Below are positions 1 to 4,743 of a DNA stretch of 21,738 nucleotides, piece after piece; position 1 is the first letter of the stretch, and each line of letters opens with the position of its first letter. A program made the translations under genes and the position numbers. The notes below the pieces were generated by a model that made no database searches, was not told the DNA's origin, and saw only the letters and a list, made by a program, of their open reading frames with translations. This DNA is from a virus: IMG/VR virus record IMGVR_UViG_3300011432_000050, positions 1 through 21,738 of that record; one strand, given 5' to 3'.

Positions 1-2
1 CG

Positions 3-104
3 GCGGACCTCGCCGCGGAGCTGCTGGGCGCCCGATCGCCCGGGACGATCCCCGCGGGATCCGCGTGGATCCGGGCCTATCTTTCGGTAGTGTCAACTCC
101 TTGA
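3..104 (+). CDS. possible C-terminal end of an upstream gene (partial)
   Basis: One frame stays open from the left edge to a TGA at 102-104 and gives 33 residues that look like a real protein end: an alanine/leucine-rich stretch (ADLAAELLGAR) followed by AWIRAYLSVVSTP. Nearly every codon up to about position 80 ends in G or C, as expected for coding sequence in GC-rich DNA. The other two plus frames give arginine- and proline-rich text with no protein character. The stop overlaps the first TTGACA of the repeat cluster at 90-146. No function can be assigned from so short a piece. It could also be chance, since any GC-rich stretch has few stops. Confidence 0.4.
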   Translation, partial: ADLAAELLGARSPGTIPAGSAWIRAYLSVVSTP

Positions 105-146
105 CACCTGTCAAGGTTTTGACGCCGACCGTCAAACATTTGACAC
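90..146. repeat. cluster of TTGACA/TGTCAA inverted boxes
   Basis: Six boxes of the same core alternate in orientation: TGTCAA at 91-96, TTGACA at 101-106, TGTCAA at 109-114, TTTGACG at 118-124, CGTCAAA at 130-136 and TTTGACA at 139-145. They form perfect inverted repeats: GTGTCAA/TTGACAC (90-107), CCTTGACA/TGTCAAGG (99-116) and TTTGACG/CGTCAAA (118-136). The core resembles a sigma-70 minus-35 box, but no suitable minus-10 box follows at 16-18 bases, so a protein-binding array (operator or iteron type) is more likely than promoters. Confidence 0.65.
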
Positions 147-149
147 GCA

Positions 150-198
150 AGTGGTCTTACCACTGGAATACGCCGGAGTGTTTAGTGGTCTTACCACT
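150..198. repeat. pair of AGTGGT-CTT-ACCACT hairpins
   Basis: The 15-base inverted repeat AGTGGTCTTACCACT occurs twice exactly, at 150-164 and 184-198, with starts 34 bases apart. The same AGTGGT half-site recurs at 225-230 and 247-252, and again several times at 2202-2282 beyond the small-gene block, so it looks like the recognition site of one DNA-binding protein. Confidence 0.75.
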
Positions 199-246
199 AT
201 ACGCCGCCGTGCATACGTGGTTTCAAGTGGTATGCATACGGTCGTA

Positions 247-257
247 AGTGGTTAGAC
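247..257 (+). repeat. AGTGGTTAGAC repeat, left copy
   Basis: This 11-base word occurs three times: here, at 2212-2222 and at 2267-2277. The copies thus lie on both sides of the block of three small genes. The right-hand copies are built into larger inverted repeats, whereas this one stands just before the 10-bp tandem array. Confidence 0.7.
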
Positions 258-260
258 CGG

Positions 261-310
261 CTGGGTCGAGCTGGGTCGAGCTGGGTCGAGCTGGGTCGAG
301 CTGGGTCGAG
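261..310 (+). repeat. five perfect tandem copies of a 10-bp repeat
   Basis: CTGGGTCGAG is repeated five times without a mismatch from 261 to 310. The unit is close to one DNA helical turn, so all copies would present the same face to a bound protein. It begins directly after the AGTGGTTAGACCGG motif. The 10-base unit is not a multiple of three and no supported gene spans it, so a coding role is unlikely. Confidence 0.9.
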
Positions 311-472
311 CCTATGCCGACGACGGCAAGGCCGAGCGTATACGCTTGGCTTATGCGTACAGTGCTTAATCACTTTTGCTTATGGGAAAATCTCCATTTT
401 ATTGGAGAACGACGATCGTATGCACTGTAAGGGTAAGACAAGGGTAAACACCTTGCGTGGCTCCTAGAGGCC

Positions 473-488
473 TTAAAACGCGTTTTAA
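473..488. repeat. 16-bp AT-flanked palindrome
   Basis: TTAAAACGCGTTTTAA is a perfect 16-bp palindrome, extended imperfectly to CCTT...AAAGG. Its left part, CCTTAAAACGC (471-481), recurs exactly at 2573-2583 upstream of the terminase operon. It may be a dimeric repressor operator; no promoter boxes of good quality lie right beside it. Confidence 0.6.
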
Positions 489-528
489 AGGCATCGACGT
501 GCATAGTATCGGACGGTAGGACGTATGC

Positions 529-604
529 ACGTGGAGACGGACGGACATACGTACGTGGAGACGGACATAGACACGTGGAGACGGACATAGACACGTGGAG
601 ACGT
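529..604 (+). repeat. 20-bp tandem repeat, about three and a half copies
   Basis: The unit ACGTGGAGACGGACATAGAC starts at 553, 573 and 593 (the last truncated). A diverged first copy at 529-552 carries a four-base ACGG duplication, making it 24 bases. Twenty bases is about two helical turns. It lies upstream of the hairpin and promoter candidate at 609-670. Confidence 0.85.
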
Positions 605-608
605 AAAC

Positions 609-629
609 ACGCCTACGCGCCGTAGGCGT
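609..629 (+). terminator. hairpin upstream of the leader promoter (terminator-like)
   Basis: ACGCCTACG and CGTAGGCGT form a perfect 9-bp stem around a CGC loop, followed by AAAATAATTG. There is no T-tract on the plus strand. Read on the minus strand, the stem is preceded by CAATTATTTT and is not followed by Ts either, so terminator function is uncertain. The position, just before a TTGACA box, suggests insulation of the leader promoter or a protein site. Confidence 0.45.
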
Positions 630-639
630 AAAATAATTG

Positions 640-670
640 TTGACAGCGTACGGCCGTATCGTGGTACCTT
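640..670 (+). promoter_or_regulatory. candidate sigma-70 promoter for the small-gene operon, with palindrome in the spacer
   Basis: A perfect minus-35 box TTGACA lies at 640-645. TACCTT at 665-670 is the best minus-10 match, with a long 19-base spacer, so the minus-10 call is weak. The spacer contains the perfect palindrome TACGGCCGTA at 649-658, well placed for a repressor. No gene lies between this site and the start at 877, giving a leader of roughly 200 bases that carries the boxA-like element. GGTACC at 663-668 recurs at 686-691. Confidence 0.5.
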
Positions 671-701
671 TGTCTGGTCGACGGCGGTACCGGGTCGGCT
701 G

Positions 702-718
702 GCTCTTTGAAAACTAAA
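702..718 (+). promoter_or_regulatory. boxA-like antitermination element in the leader
   Basis: GCTCTTTGAAAACTAAA closely resembles boxA elements of bacterial rRNA leaders (E. coli GCTCTTTAACA, Bacillus TTCTTTGAAAACT), the NusB/S10 recruitment sites used in processive antitermination. It lies downstream of the promoter candidate and about 160 bases upstream of the first gene. Two strong intrinsic terminators follow within the operon (1480-1516 and 1800-1824), which gives antitermination an obvious purpose here. The match is by recall of consensus sequences; function is inference. Confidence 0.55.
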
Positions 719-809
719 GACGGCAAGCGGTCAGGGACTAAACCGGCCGCGCGCCTTGCGCCTTAGAAGCGGGTCAGCACAGCACGACAGTCTAAGGTGT
801 TTACGCAAC

Positions 810-841
810 GGCAGCCTATAGGCTGCACACTGTAGGCTGCC
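810..841 (+). promoter_or_regulatory. leader hairpin with alternative pairing
   Basis: GGCAGCCTA (810-818) can pair with TAGGCTGCC (833-841) in a 9-bp stem around a 14-base loop. The loop contains a second TAGGCTGC (819-826), so GCAGCCTATAGGCTGC at 811-826 is itself a perfect palindrome. The two pairings exclude each other. The element ends 35 bases before the start codon at 877 and may affect translation or transcript stability. Confidence 0.5.
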
Positions 842-876
842 TCATCTAACGTGCAGACGATAGAGAGACAGACAAC

Positions 877-1473
877 ATGGCAACAATCGTTGCGGTACTT
901 CTTACGCTGGCTTACATCAAAGCCGGCGCGGCGCGCATCCTTGACGCATGCATCGGCACTATCGGTGCAGACGGCAAGGGCGAAGGCGCCAACTACGACC
1001 GCGAAGGGCGCGCGTTTGTCCTGACGACGGTCGAGCCCGATGGCTCTGCTACTTGGACTGGCAAGAATTGCGGTGAGCGCGACACTGTTGTGCGCGTTTA
1101 CGCTGCGGCCTTGACGGACAGCAAGTATCACGTGCTTATCGGGGCCAAGCACAAAGGCGGACGTGCTGACCGCGGTATCGGTGGCGCAATCGAATGCGCC
1201 ACACGTGAGGCGGCCGAGTTGCTGATTACCGCAACCGTGCTTGAACTGGCGGCCGGCAAGTATACCGGGCCGCTTACCTCACGCCTTCCGCGTGCGTTCC
1301 ACGGCAAGCGATGCGTGGAACGGCCAGACCAGCATCGGGCTGGCGGGCGCAAGGCAGCGGCCGTAACCACGGTTACGGACGACGCCACGTCGGCCATGCT
1401 GGCGGCCATCAAGGCAGCCGAGGCGGCCGAGTCTAAGCCGGCCGACAAGGCAGCCGACAAGGCAGCCAAGTAA
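877..1473 (+). CDS. hypothetical protein with Ala/Lys-rich tail
   Basis: This encodes 198 residues and I do not recognise the family. The N-terminus (MATIVAVLLTLAYIKAGAARILDACIG) is hydrophobic for about 15 residues but not a clear signal peptide. The centre is soluble in character, with several cysteines and a GKNCGERDTVVRVYAAAL segment. The last 30 residues are low-complexity alanine/lysine/glutamate (EAAESKPADKAADKAAK), probably helical or disordered. The ATG at 877 follows a weak purine stretch (GAGAGA). It is the first gene after the boxA-like leader and is followed by a strong terminator at 1480-1516. Consistent reading frame and GC-rich third positions support it as a real gene. Confidence 0.75.
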   Translation: MATIVAVLLTLAYIKAGAARILDACIGTIGADGKGEGANYDREGRAFVLTTVEPDGSATWTGKNCGERDTVVRVYAAALTDSKYHVLIGAKHKGGRADRGIGGAIECATREAAELLITATVLELAAGKYTGPLTSRLPRAFHGKRCVERPDQHRAGGRKAAAVTTVTDDATSAMLAAIKAAEAAESKPADKAADKAAK

Positions 1474-1479
1474 ACGCGC

Positions 1480-1516
1480 TAGGGCAGCCGGTAGCGACAC
1501 GCTATCGGCTGCCCTA
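1480..1516 (+). terminator. intrinsic terminator after the first small gene
   Basis: A 16-bp stem (1480-1495 with 1501-1516, one G-U pair) closes a GACAC loop, beginning seven bases after the stop codon. The stem is GC-rich (GGGCAGCC/GGCTGCCC). The following CGCTTTACCC is only a weak T-tract, so termination may be partial or controlled by antitermination. Confidence 0.75.
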
Positions 1517-1535
1517 CGCTTTACCCTGACCTACC

Positions 1536-1781
1536 ATGCAAAGCATCACAGAGGAGCGCGCACGCGCTATTGCACAGGCCAATGTAACAGGCATCCTGAC
1601 CTACGGTGCCGACTACGCTGGGACTGTGCGTGACCATCTACTACCTACGCTAGACGACGCGGGAGTCTGGCTACTGTGTGACGCTATACGTAACGTCACA
1701 AGCTACCCTGAGCACGTCCCAACCGTTGACACTATGTCGACGGAAGGCGCGCGAGACTGGGTAGATGGCTGGCTGGCTTAG
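1536..1781 (+). CDS. small hypothetical protein
   Basis: This encodes 81 residues, acidic overall, with no family recognised. The sequence begins MQSITEERARAIAQANVTG and has several tryptophans near the end (DWVDGWLA). It appears soluble and helical. It is bounded by terminators on both sides (1480-1516 and 1800-1824), so it would be transcribed only if the first terminator is read through or if it has its own promoter, which I do not see. No good Shine-Dalgarno precedes the ATG; the 20 bases before it are pyrimidine-rich. Start and expression are therefore less certain than the frame. Confidence 0.65.
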   Translation: MQSITEERARAIAQANVTGILTYGADYAGTVRDHLLPTLDDAGVWLLCDAIRNVTSYPEHVPTVDTMSTEGARDWVDGWLA

Positions 1782-1799
1782 ACGCTAGCCTGTAGTACC

Positions 1800-1824
1800 A
1801 GCCGGGCGCATAGTGCGCCCGGCT
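1800..1824 (+). terminator. intrinsic terminator after the second small gene
   Basis: AGCCGGGCGCA and TGCGCCCGGCT form a perfect 11-bp GC-rich stem around a TAG loop, followed by TTCGTT. It sits 19 bases after the stop at 1781 and 22 bases before the next start, so the next gene needs read-through or a promoter that is not evident. Confidence 0.8.
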
Positions 1825-1845
1825 TTCGTTGGGAGATAAACAGAC

Positions 1846-2202
1846 ATGAACGGTTTGCAAGAGGCGGCTGGTATCCTGCTGGTAACGATGGCTGTTATGC
1901 CGTTGCTGGCGTTGCTACTGTCCTACATGGACTACCGCAGCACGACAAAGGCAAGGCGCGCGCGCGAGGCGCGTATGCACGTCGAGGCGCAAGAGGCGCA
2001 AGAGGCGGCTACGCTGGCGTCGTTGGCTCTGCACACAATGCGGACGGACAACGAATGCCGGCAGTACCTTGATGCGATTCTAAGCGGCAAGGGGCTTTCG
2101 TGGCTGGACGCATCACGCGCAAGGCGCGCGCTAGACGTCAGGCTAGACGCGCGTCGGGAGATACAGGCAAGGCTAGACGCGCGGCTTAAGTCGCGCGCGT
2201 AA
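1846..2202 (+). CDS. small membrane-anchored protein with long charged helix
   Basis: This encodes 118 residues. Residues 7-27 are a single hydrophobic segment (AAGILLVTMAVMPLLALLLSY), followed directly by positive residues (RSTTKARRAREAR), which predicts an N-terminal membrane anchor with the rest in the cytoplasm. Residues 35-118 are strongly helical and charged, with alternating Arg/Glu/Ala patterns (EAQEAQEAATLAS, ARRALDVRLDARREIQARLDARLKSR) suggesting a coiled coil. GGGAG at 1831-1835 is a plausible ribosome binding site ten bases before the ATG. The stop TAA overlaps the first bases of the 2201-2249 inverted repeat. The family is not recognised; small single-span proteins of this sort are common in phage accessory regions. 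Confidence 0.7.
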   Translation: MNGLQEAAGILLVTMAVMPLLALLLSYMDYRSTTKARRAREARMHVEAQEAQEAATLASLALHTMRTDNECRQYLDAILSGKGLSWLDASRARRALDVRLDARREIQARLDARLKSRA

Positions 2203-2249
2203 GTGGTAAACAGTGGTTAGACTGGACATCTTACCACTGCTTACCACTT
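2201..2249. repeat. long inverted repeat built from AGTGGT units
   Basis: Arm AAGTGGTAAACAGTGGTTAG (2201-2220) is complementary to 2230-2249 with two mismatches, around a 9-base spacer. Each arm holds two AGTGGT half-sites 10-11 bases apart. It begins at the stop codon of the preceding gene. With few Ts after it, a protein-binding array is more likely than a terminator, although a 20-bp stem could also stop or stabilise transcripts. Confidence 0.8.
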
Positions 2250-2257
2250 GCCGGTTG

Positions 2258-2266
2258 CGTATGCAC
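2258..2266 (+). repeat. CGTATGCAC motif, right-flank copy
   Basis: This 9-base word also occurs at 417-425, 522-530, inverted at 209-217, and once inside the coding sequence near 1972. It directly abuts the CAGTGGT hairpin at 2266-2282, so the two motif families overlap here. Confidence 0.5.
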
Positions 2267-2282
2267 AGTGGTTAGACCACTG
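2266..2282. repeat. CAGTGGT-TAG-ACCACTG hairpin
   Basis: A perfect 7-bp inverted repeat with a 3-base spacer. It contains the third copy of AGTGGTTAGAC (2267-2277) and is the same architecture as the 150-164 and 184-198 hairpins on the far side of the small-gene block. Confidence 0.75.
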
Positions 2283-2288
2283 GCCCAC

Positions 2289-2324
2289 TGTCACCGGCCG
2301 GTGACATGTCACCCGCGGGTGACA
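2289..2324. repeat. two abutting perfect 18-bp palindromes
   Basis: TGTCACCGGCCGGTGACA (2289-2306) is followed without a gap by TGTCACCCGCGGGTGACA (2307-2324). Both are perfect palindromes with the same TGTCACC...GGTGACA arms and differ only in the central four bases. This is the form expected of a pair of operators for a symmetric dimeric DNA-binding protein, two helical turns apart centre to centre. Confidence 0.85.
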
Positions 2325-2631
2325 CCGCGCGGCCGGCCGGCTCCGGCGGGCCGCGGCCGCCAGCGGCGGCGGGGCGGAGCTGCCCGCGTTAGGCATCCCA
2401 TTTTAAAGAGGATCGTTACACGCGTCACGCGCATCGCCCTTCCCTCCATATCTCCCGCTCCAAAATTCCCCATCCCGTAGCAAACTCCCTTTGTGAATTA
2501 AAGCTCCTACGGAGCCCGTAGCGCGCTCCACGCCCCTAGCCCTTACCTACCTATTACCTGGGAGCGAAAGTGCCTTAAAACGCTTCCTAAATACACGCAC
2601 GCGCACGCTAGCGCGGGAGCGCGGGCGCAGG

Positions 2632-2704
2632 TTGACAGGCCGCCGCTTTCCAAACCTTGGACTGTATTTTCTCCTTGACAGGCCGCCCGGTTGTGTGGTA
2701 CAGT
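2632..2704 (+). promoter_or_regulatory. duplicated TTGACAGGCCGCC boxes and promoter of the terminase operon
   Basis: The 13-base word TTGACAGGCCGCC occurs at 2632-2644 and 2675-2687, 43 bases apart (about four helical turns). The downstream copy serves as a minus-35 box with TACAGT at 2699-2704 as minus-10 (18-base spacer), giving a credible sigma-70-type promoter about 30 bases before the small terminase start. The upstream copy has no matching minus-10 at normal spacing and may be an operator or a promoter duplication remnant. Confidence 0.6.
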
Positions 2705-2723
2705 CGGTTATTCTCTTCCGCCC

Positions 2724-2730
2724 AGGAGGG
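2724..2730 (+). promoter_or_regulatory. strong ribosome binding site fixing the 2739 start
   Basis: AGGAGGG lies eight bases before the ATG at 2739. An earlier in-frame start at 2691 lies upstream of the proposed minus-10 box and lacks such a site, so 2739 is chosen. Confidence 0.85.
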
Positions 2731-2738
2731 TAATTATC

Positions 2739-3125
2739 ATGCGCCCCGTTTACGACGACGACGATCTCCTCGATGTGCCGCCAGGATACATCTCTGGTCC
2801 CTCGAAAGCGGATCTCGTAGATTCTGCAGCGAAGTTTGCGGCCGAGATATTGGAAGATCCCCAATATCTCGAGAAGCTGAAGGCGCGCGCCTTTGCAGGT
2901 GCCCTTCCGCCGGCGATCGAGCAGATGCTCTGGGCCTACCGCTTCGGAAAGCCCATGGAGATGTCCAAGATCAAGCAGGGGCCGAGTGATTCGCAGCTGT
3001 TGGCGGATATGTCCCTCGAAGATCTGACCGCCTTGGCGAGGAAGAACGCCGAGGATGCACAGTTGTTGATGGACGCGAAGTTGCACAAGATGGGAATTGC
3101 TCCCATCCGCGGGCACTTGCAGTAA
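2739..3125 (+). CDS. probable small terminase subunit
   Basis: This encodes 128 residues directly before the large terminase, the usual place for the DNA-recognition subunit of the packaging motor. The N-terminus is acidic (YDDDDLLDVPPGY). A central segment, ARAFAGALPPAIEQMLWAYRFGKP, matches a pattern I recall from proteins encoded immediately upstream of phage large terminases. The C-terminal half has an acidic helix (SLEDLTALARKNAEDAQLLMD). No clear helix-turn-helix can be pointed to by eye, so the small-terminase call rests on position, size and that central motif. It has its own promoter candidate and a strong ribosome binding site, and ends before a terminator-like hairpin at 3135-3159. 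Confidence 0.6.
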   Translation: MRPVYDDDDLLDVPPGYISGPSKADLVDSAAKFAAEILEDPQYLEKLKARAFAGALPPAIEQMLWAYRFGKPMEMSKIKQGPSDSQLLADMSLEDLTALARKNAEDAQLLMDAKLHKMGIAPIRGHLQ

Positions 3126-3134
3126 GAGCTCAGG

Positions 3135-3159
3135 TGGATCGCGCCGTAGGTGCGGTCCA
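3135..3159 (+). terminator. terminator-like hairpin between the terminase genes
   Basis: An 11-bp stem (3135-3145 with 3149-3159, two G-U pairs) closes a GTA loop and is followed by TTCTGTT. It lies ten bases after the small terminase stop. If it terminates, the large terminase and everything downstream need read-through or another start; no good promoter is seen in the remaining 70 bases. Confidence 0.6.
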
Positions 3160-3173
3160 TTCTGTTACAGTGA

Positions 3174-3226
3174 GCGTGTGAGCGAATGCGTGAGCGGGTA
3201 GTACCTTTCTTTTCTAGCTCACACGC
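3174..3226 (+). promoter_or_regulatory. 10-bp inverted repeat ending just before the large terminase start
   Basis: GCGTGTGAGC (3174-3183) is complementary to GCTCACACGC (3217-3226), which ends two bases before the GTG start at 3229. Three GTGAGCG words lie in the left part (from 3170). Pairing in the transcript would bury the region immediately upstream of the start codon, suggesting control of large terminase translation. Confidence 0.5.
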
Positions 3227-3228
3227 AT

Positions 3229-4743
3229 GTGTCAACCATTTCCTCGAAGGACTATTTAGCTAGAACTCTCTCCCAGCAGTCGGCAATTACGGCCGAGCTG
3301 CGGCGGAGGAGATATGCCCTCGATCCGGTGCTCTGGGCGCGAGAGGTTCTCGGGGATACGCTCTGGTCCCAACAGATGCGTATCATGGAGTCTGTTCGAG
3401 ACCACCGCAAGACCGCCGTCCGCTCCTGCCACGAAATCGGAAAGAGTTTTATTGCAGCCGAAGTGATTGGATGGTTCATCGCAACGCGCCGCATTGGCGA
3501 TGCGTTTGTGGTGACATCCGCGCCTACGGCGAAACAGGTGGCGGCCATCTTGTGGCGCGAAATCGGCCGCGTACACGGACGTGGCGATCTTCCTGGGCGG
3601 GTGACTGCCACGGAGTGGAAAGCCGTTCCCGTGCTGCCGGATGGTCGCCCCGGTAAAGAAGAACTAGTCGGGTTCGGCCGCAAGCCGGATGACTATGACA
3701 TGACAGCCTTCCAGGGGATTCATGCTCCGGAAGTGCTTGTCGTGTTTGACGAGGCGGATGGTATGCCTCCCGAGCTCTGGGAAGCGGCCGACTCGCTGAT
3801 GGCGAATGACGACTCTAAGATGTTGGTCATCGGCAACCCGGATAACCCGCAGTCACAGTTCCGCGAGGTCTGTAAGCCGGGCTCCGGGTTCAACACGATT
3901 GGAGTCAGTGCATTTGATTCGCCCAACTTCACCGGTGAACCAATGCCAGAGCGCGTCCGGAAGCAACTTATCGGACCACTCTATGTCGAGGAGAAGAGAC
4001 GAAAGTGGGCTCCTCGATGGACCTGGACAGATGACGGCTCCCGGGTCGTATGCCCCGAAGGAGTCGATCCTCTCGACACGAATCCCTACTGGCAAAGCAA
4101 GATCCTAGGACAGTTTCCCGAACGGGCGGACGCCGACGGGCTGATTCCGGAGGTGTGGATTGCACAAGCCCGAGCCAGAAATCTTCCAGCTCACGGCCCC
4201 TATCAACTTGGGGTTGATGTCGGCGGTGGTGGCGACGCCTCCACCATCGGATTACGTAACGGCGTTCAGTTTAAAATCCTGCACGAAGATCACAACCCGG
4301 ACACGATGGCAACAACCGGACGGGTCGTGGACTACCTCGCCAAGACAAATAGCGACTGCGCCAAGGTTGACGTAATCGGTATCGGGCGGGGCGTGGTGGA
4401 TAGAGGCCTCGAACTGGAACTGCCGTTCATCGGGATTAACGTTGGTGAAAGACCGTCAGAGCCGGAACGGTTTGCGAACCTTCGGGCGGAATACTACTGG
4501 AAGCTCCGCGAACGGTTTGAGTCGGGCCAAATCGTCATGGAAGAAGACGATGAAGACACCGCGGCCGAACTGGTGGAGCTGAAGTACAAACGGCTCAGCA
4601 ATGGAAAGATAGAAATTGAGAGCAAGCAGCAGATGAAGAATCGCGGCGTGCCGAGCCCCAATCGGGCCGAGGCCATGATGCTGGCGTTCGCCGAGCCGAA
4701 AAAGGTGGTTGGCGGAGTGCTTGCTGGAGTGTGCACATGGTAA
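3229..4743 (+). CDS. terL: large terminase subunit (ATPase and nuclease)
   Basis: This encodes 504 residues: the motor that drives genome packaging into the prohead and cuts the concatemer. An atypical Walker A (RSCHEIGKS, residues 65-73) and a Walker B (LVVFDEAD, 170-177) mark the N-terminal ATPase, followed by an IGNP motif (201-204) typical of the coupling segment. The C-terminal RNase H-like nuclease is indicated by LGVDVGGGGDAS (Asp330), KVDVIGIG (Asp381) and the end motif PNRAEAMMLAF, where Glu481 stands in for the commoner Asp. GTG at 3229 is the only start between the upstream in-frame stop (3199) and the ATPase domain, apart from rarer codons. No clear Shine-Dalgarno precedes it. The end overlaps the portal gene. 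Confidence 0.93.
   Translation: MSTISSKDYLARTLSQQSAITAELRRRRYALDPVLWAREVLGDTLWSQQMRIMESVRDHRKTAVRSCHEIGKSFIAAEVIGWFIATRRIGDAFVVTSAPTAKQVAAILWREIGRVHGRGDLPGRVTATEWKAVPVLPDGRPGKEELVGFGRKPDDYDMTAFQGIHAPEVLVVFDEADGMPPELWEAADSLMANDDSKMLVIGNPDNPQSQFREVCKPGSGFNTIGVSAFDSPNFTGEPMPERVRKQLIGPLYVEEKRRKWAPRWTWTDDGSRVVCPEGVDPLDTNPYWQSKILGQFPERADADGLIPEVWIAQARARNLPAHGPYQLGVDVGGGGDASTIGLRNGVQFKILHEDHNPDTMATTGRVVDYLAKTNSDCAKVDVIGIGRGVVDRGLELELPFIGINVGERPSEPERFANLRAEYYWKLRERFESGQIVMEEDDEDTAAELVELKYKRLSNGKIEIESKQQMKNRGVPSPNRAEAMMLAFAEPKKVVGGVLAGVCTW

Larger units (their letters stand above)
105..876. other. long non-coding repeat-rich region left of the small-gene block
   Basis: About 770 bases with no convincing gene. 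Short open frames here translate the repeats and have no ribosome binding sites. The region holds, in order: TTGACA/TGTCAA boxes, two AGTGGT hairpins, a 10-bp tandem repeat, a TTAAAACGCGTTTTAA palindrome, a 20-bp tandem repeat, a hairpin, a promoter candidate, a boxA-like element and a leader hairpin. CGTATGCAC occurs at 417-425 and 522-530, and inverted at 209-217. A small hairpin (TCTCCA/TGGAGA) lies at 391-408. Such density suits an origin, a packaging region or a multi-operator control region; which one cannot be told from sequence alone. Confidence 0.7.
2203..2738. other. non-coding control region between the small genes and the terminase operon
   Basis: About 535 bases without a supported gene. 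From left to right it holds the AGTGGT inverted repeats (2201-2282), two abutting 18-bp palindromes (2289-2324), a very GC-rich tract (about 2325-2390), a pyrimidine-rich AT-richer stretch (2400-2500), a short GCTCC/GGAGC hairpin (2503-2515), the CCTTAAAACGC repeat copy (2573-2583) and duplicated TTGACAGGCCGCC boxes leading into the terminase operon. Open frames here merely translate the palindromes. Confidence 0.7.

Noticed and set aside
248-430. 60-residue open frame across the 10-bp repeats
   Set aside because: Its start has no ribosome site, it merely translates the tandem repeat, and the rest has no protein-like pattern.
370-594. 74-residue open frame on the minus strand over the 20-bp repeats
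   Set aside because: Repeat-driven open frame with unusual composition and no ribosome site; no other minus-strand gene is supported in the window.
261-604. CRISPR array
   Set aside because: The repeats are 10 and 20 bases and strictly tandem, with no unique spacers and no cas genes.
105-876. tRNA or other structured RNA gene
   Set aside because: No TTCGANTC-type T-arm with matching acceptor stem was found; the hairpins are short and isolated.
2268-2480. 70-residue open frame on the plus strand
   Set aside because: It is a translation of the palindromes and GC-rich tract (arginine/proline-rich), has no ribosome site and overlaps the likely control elements.
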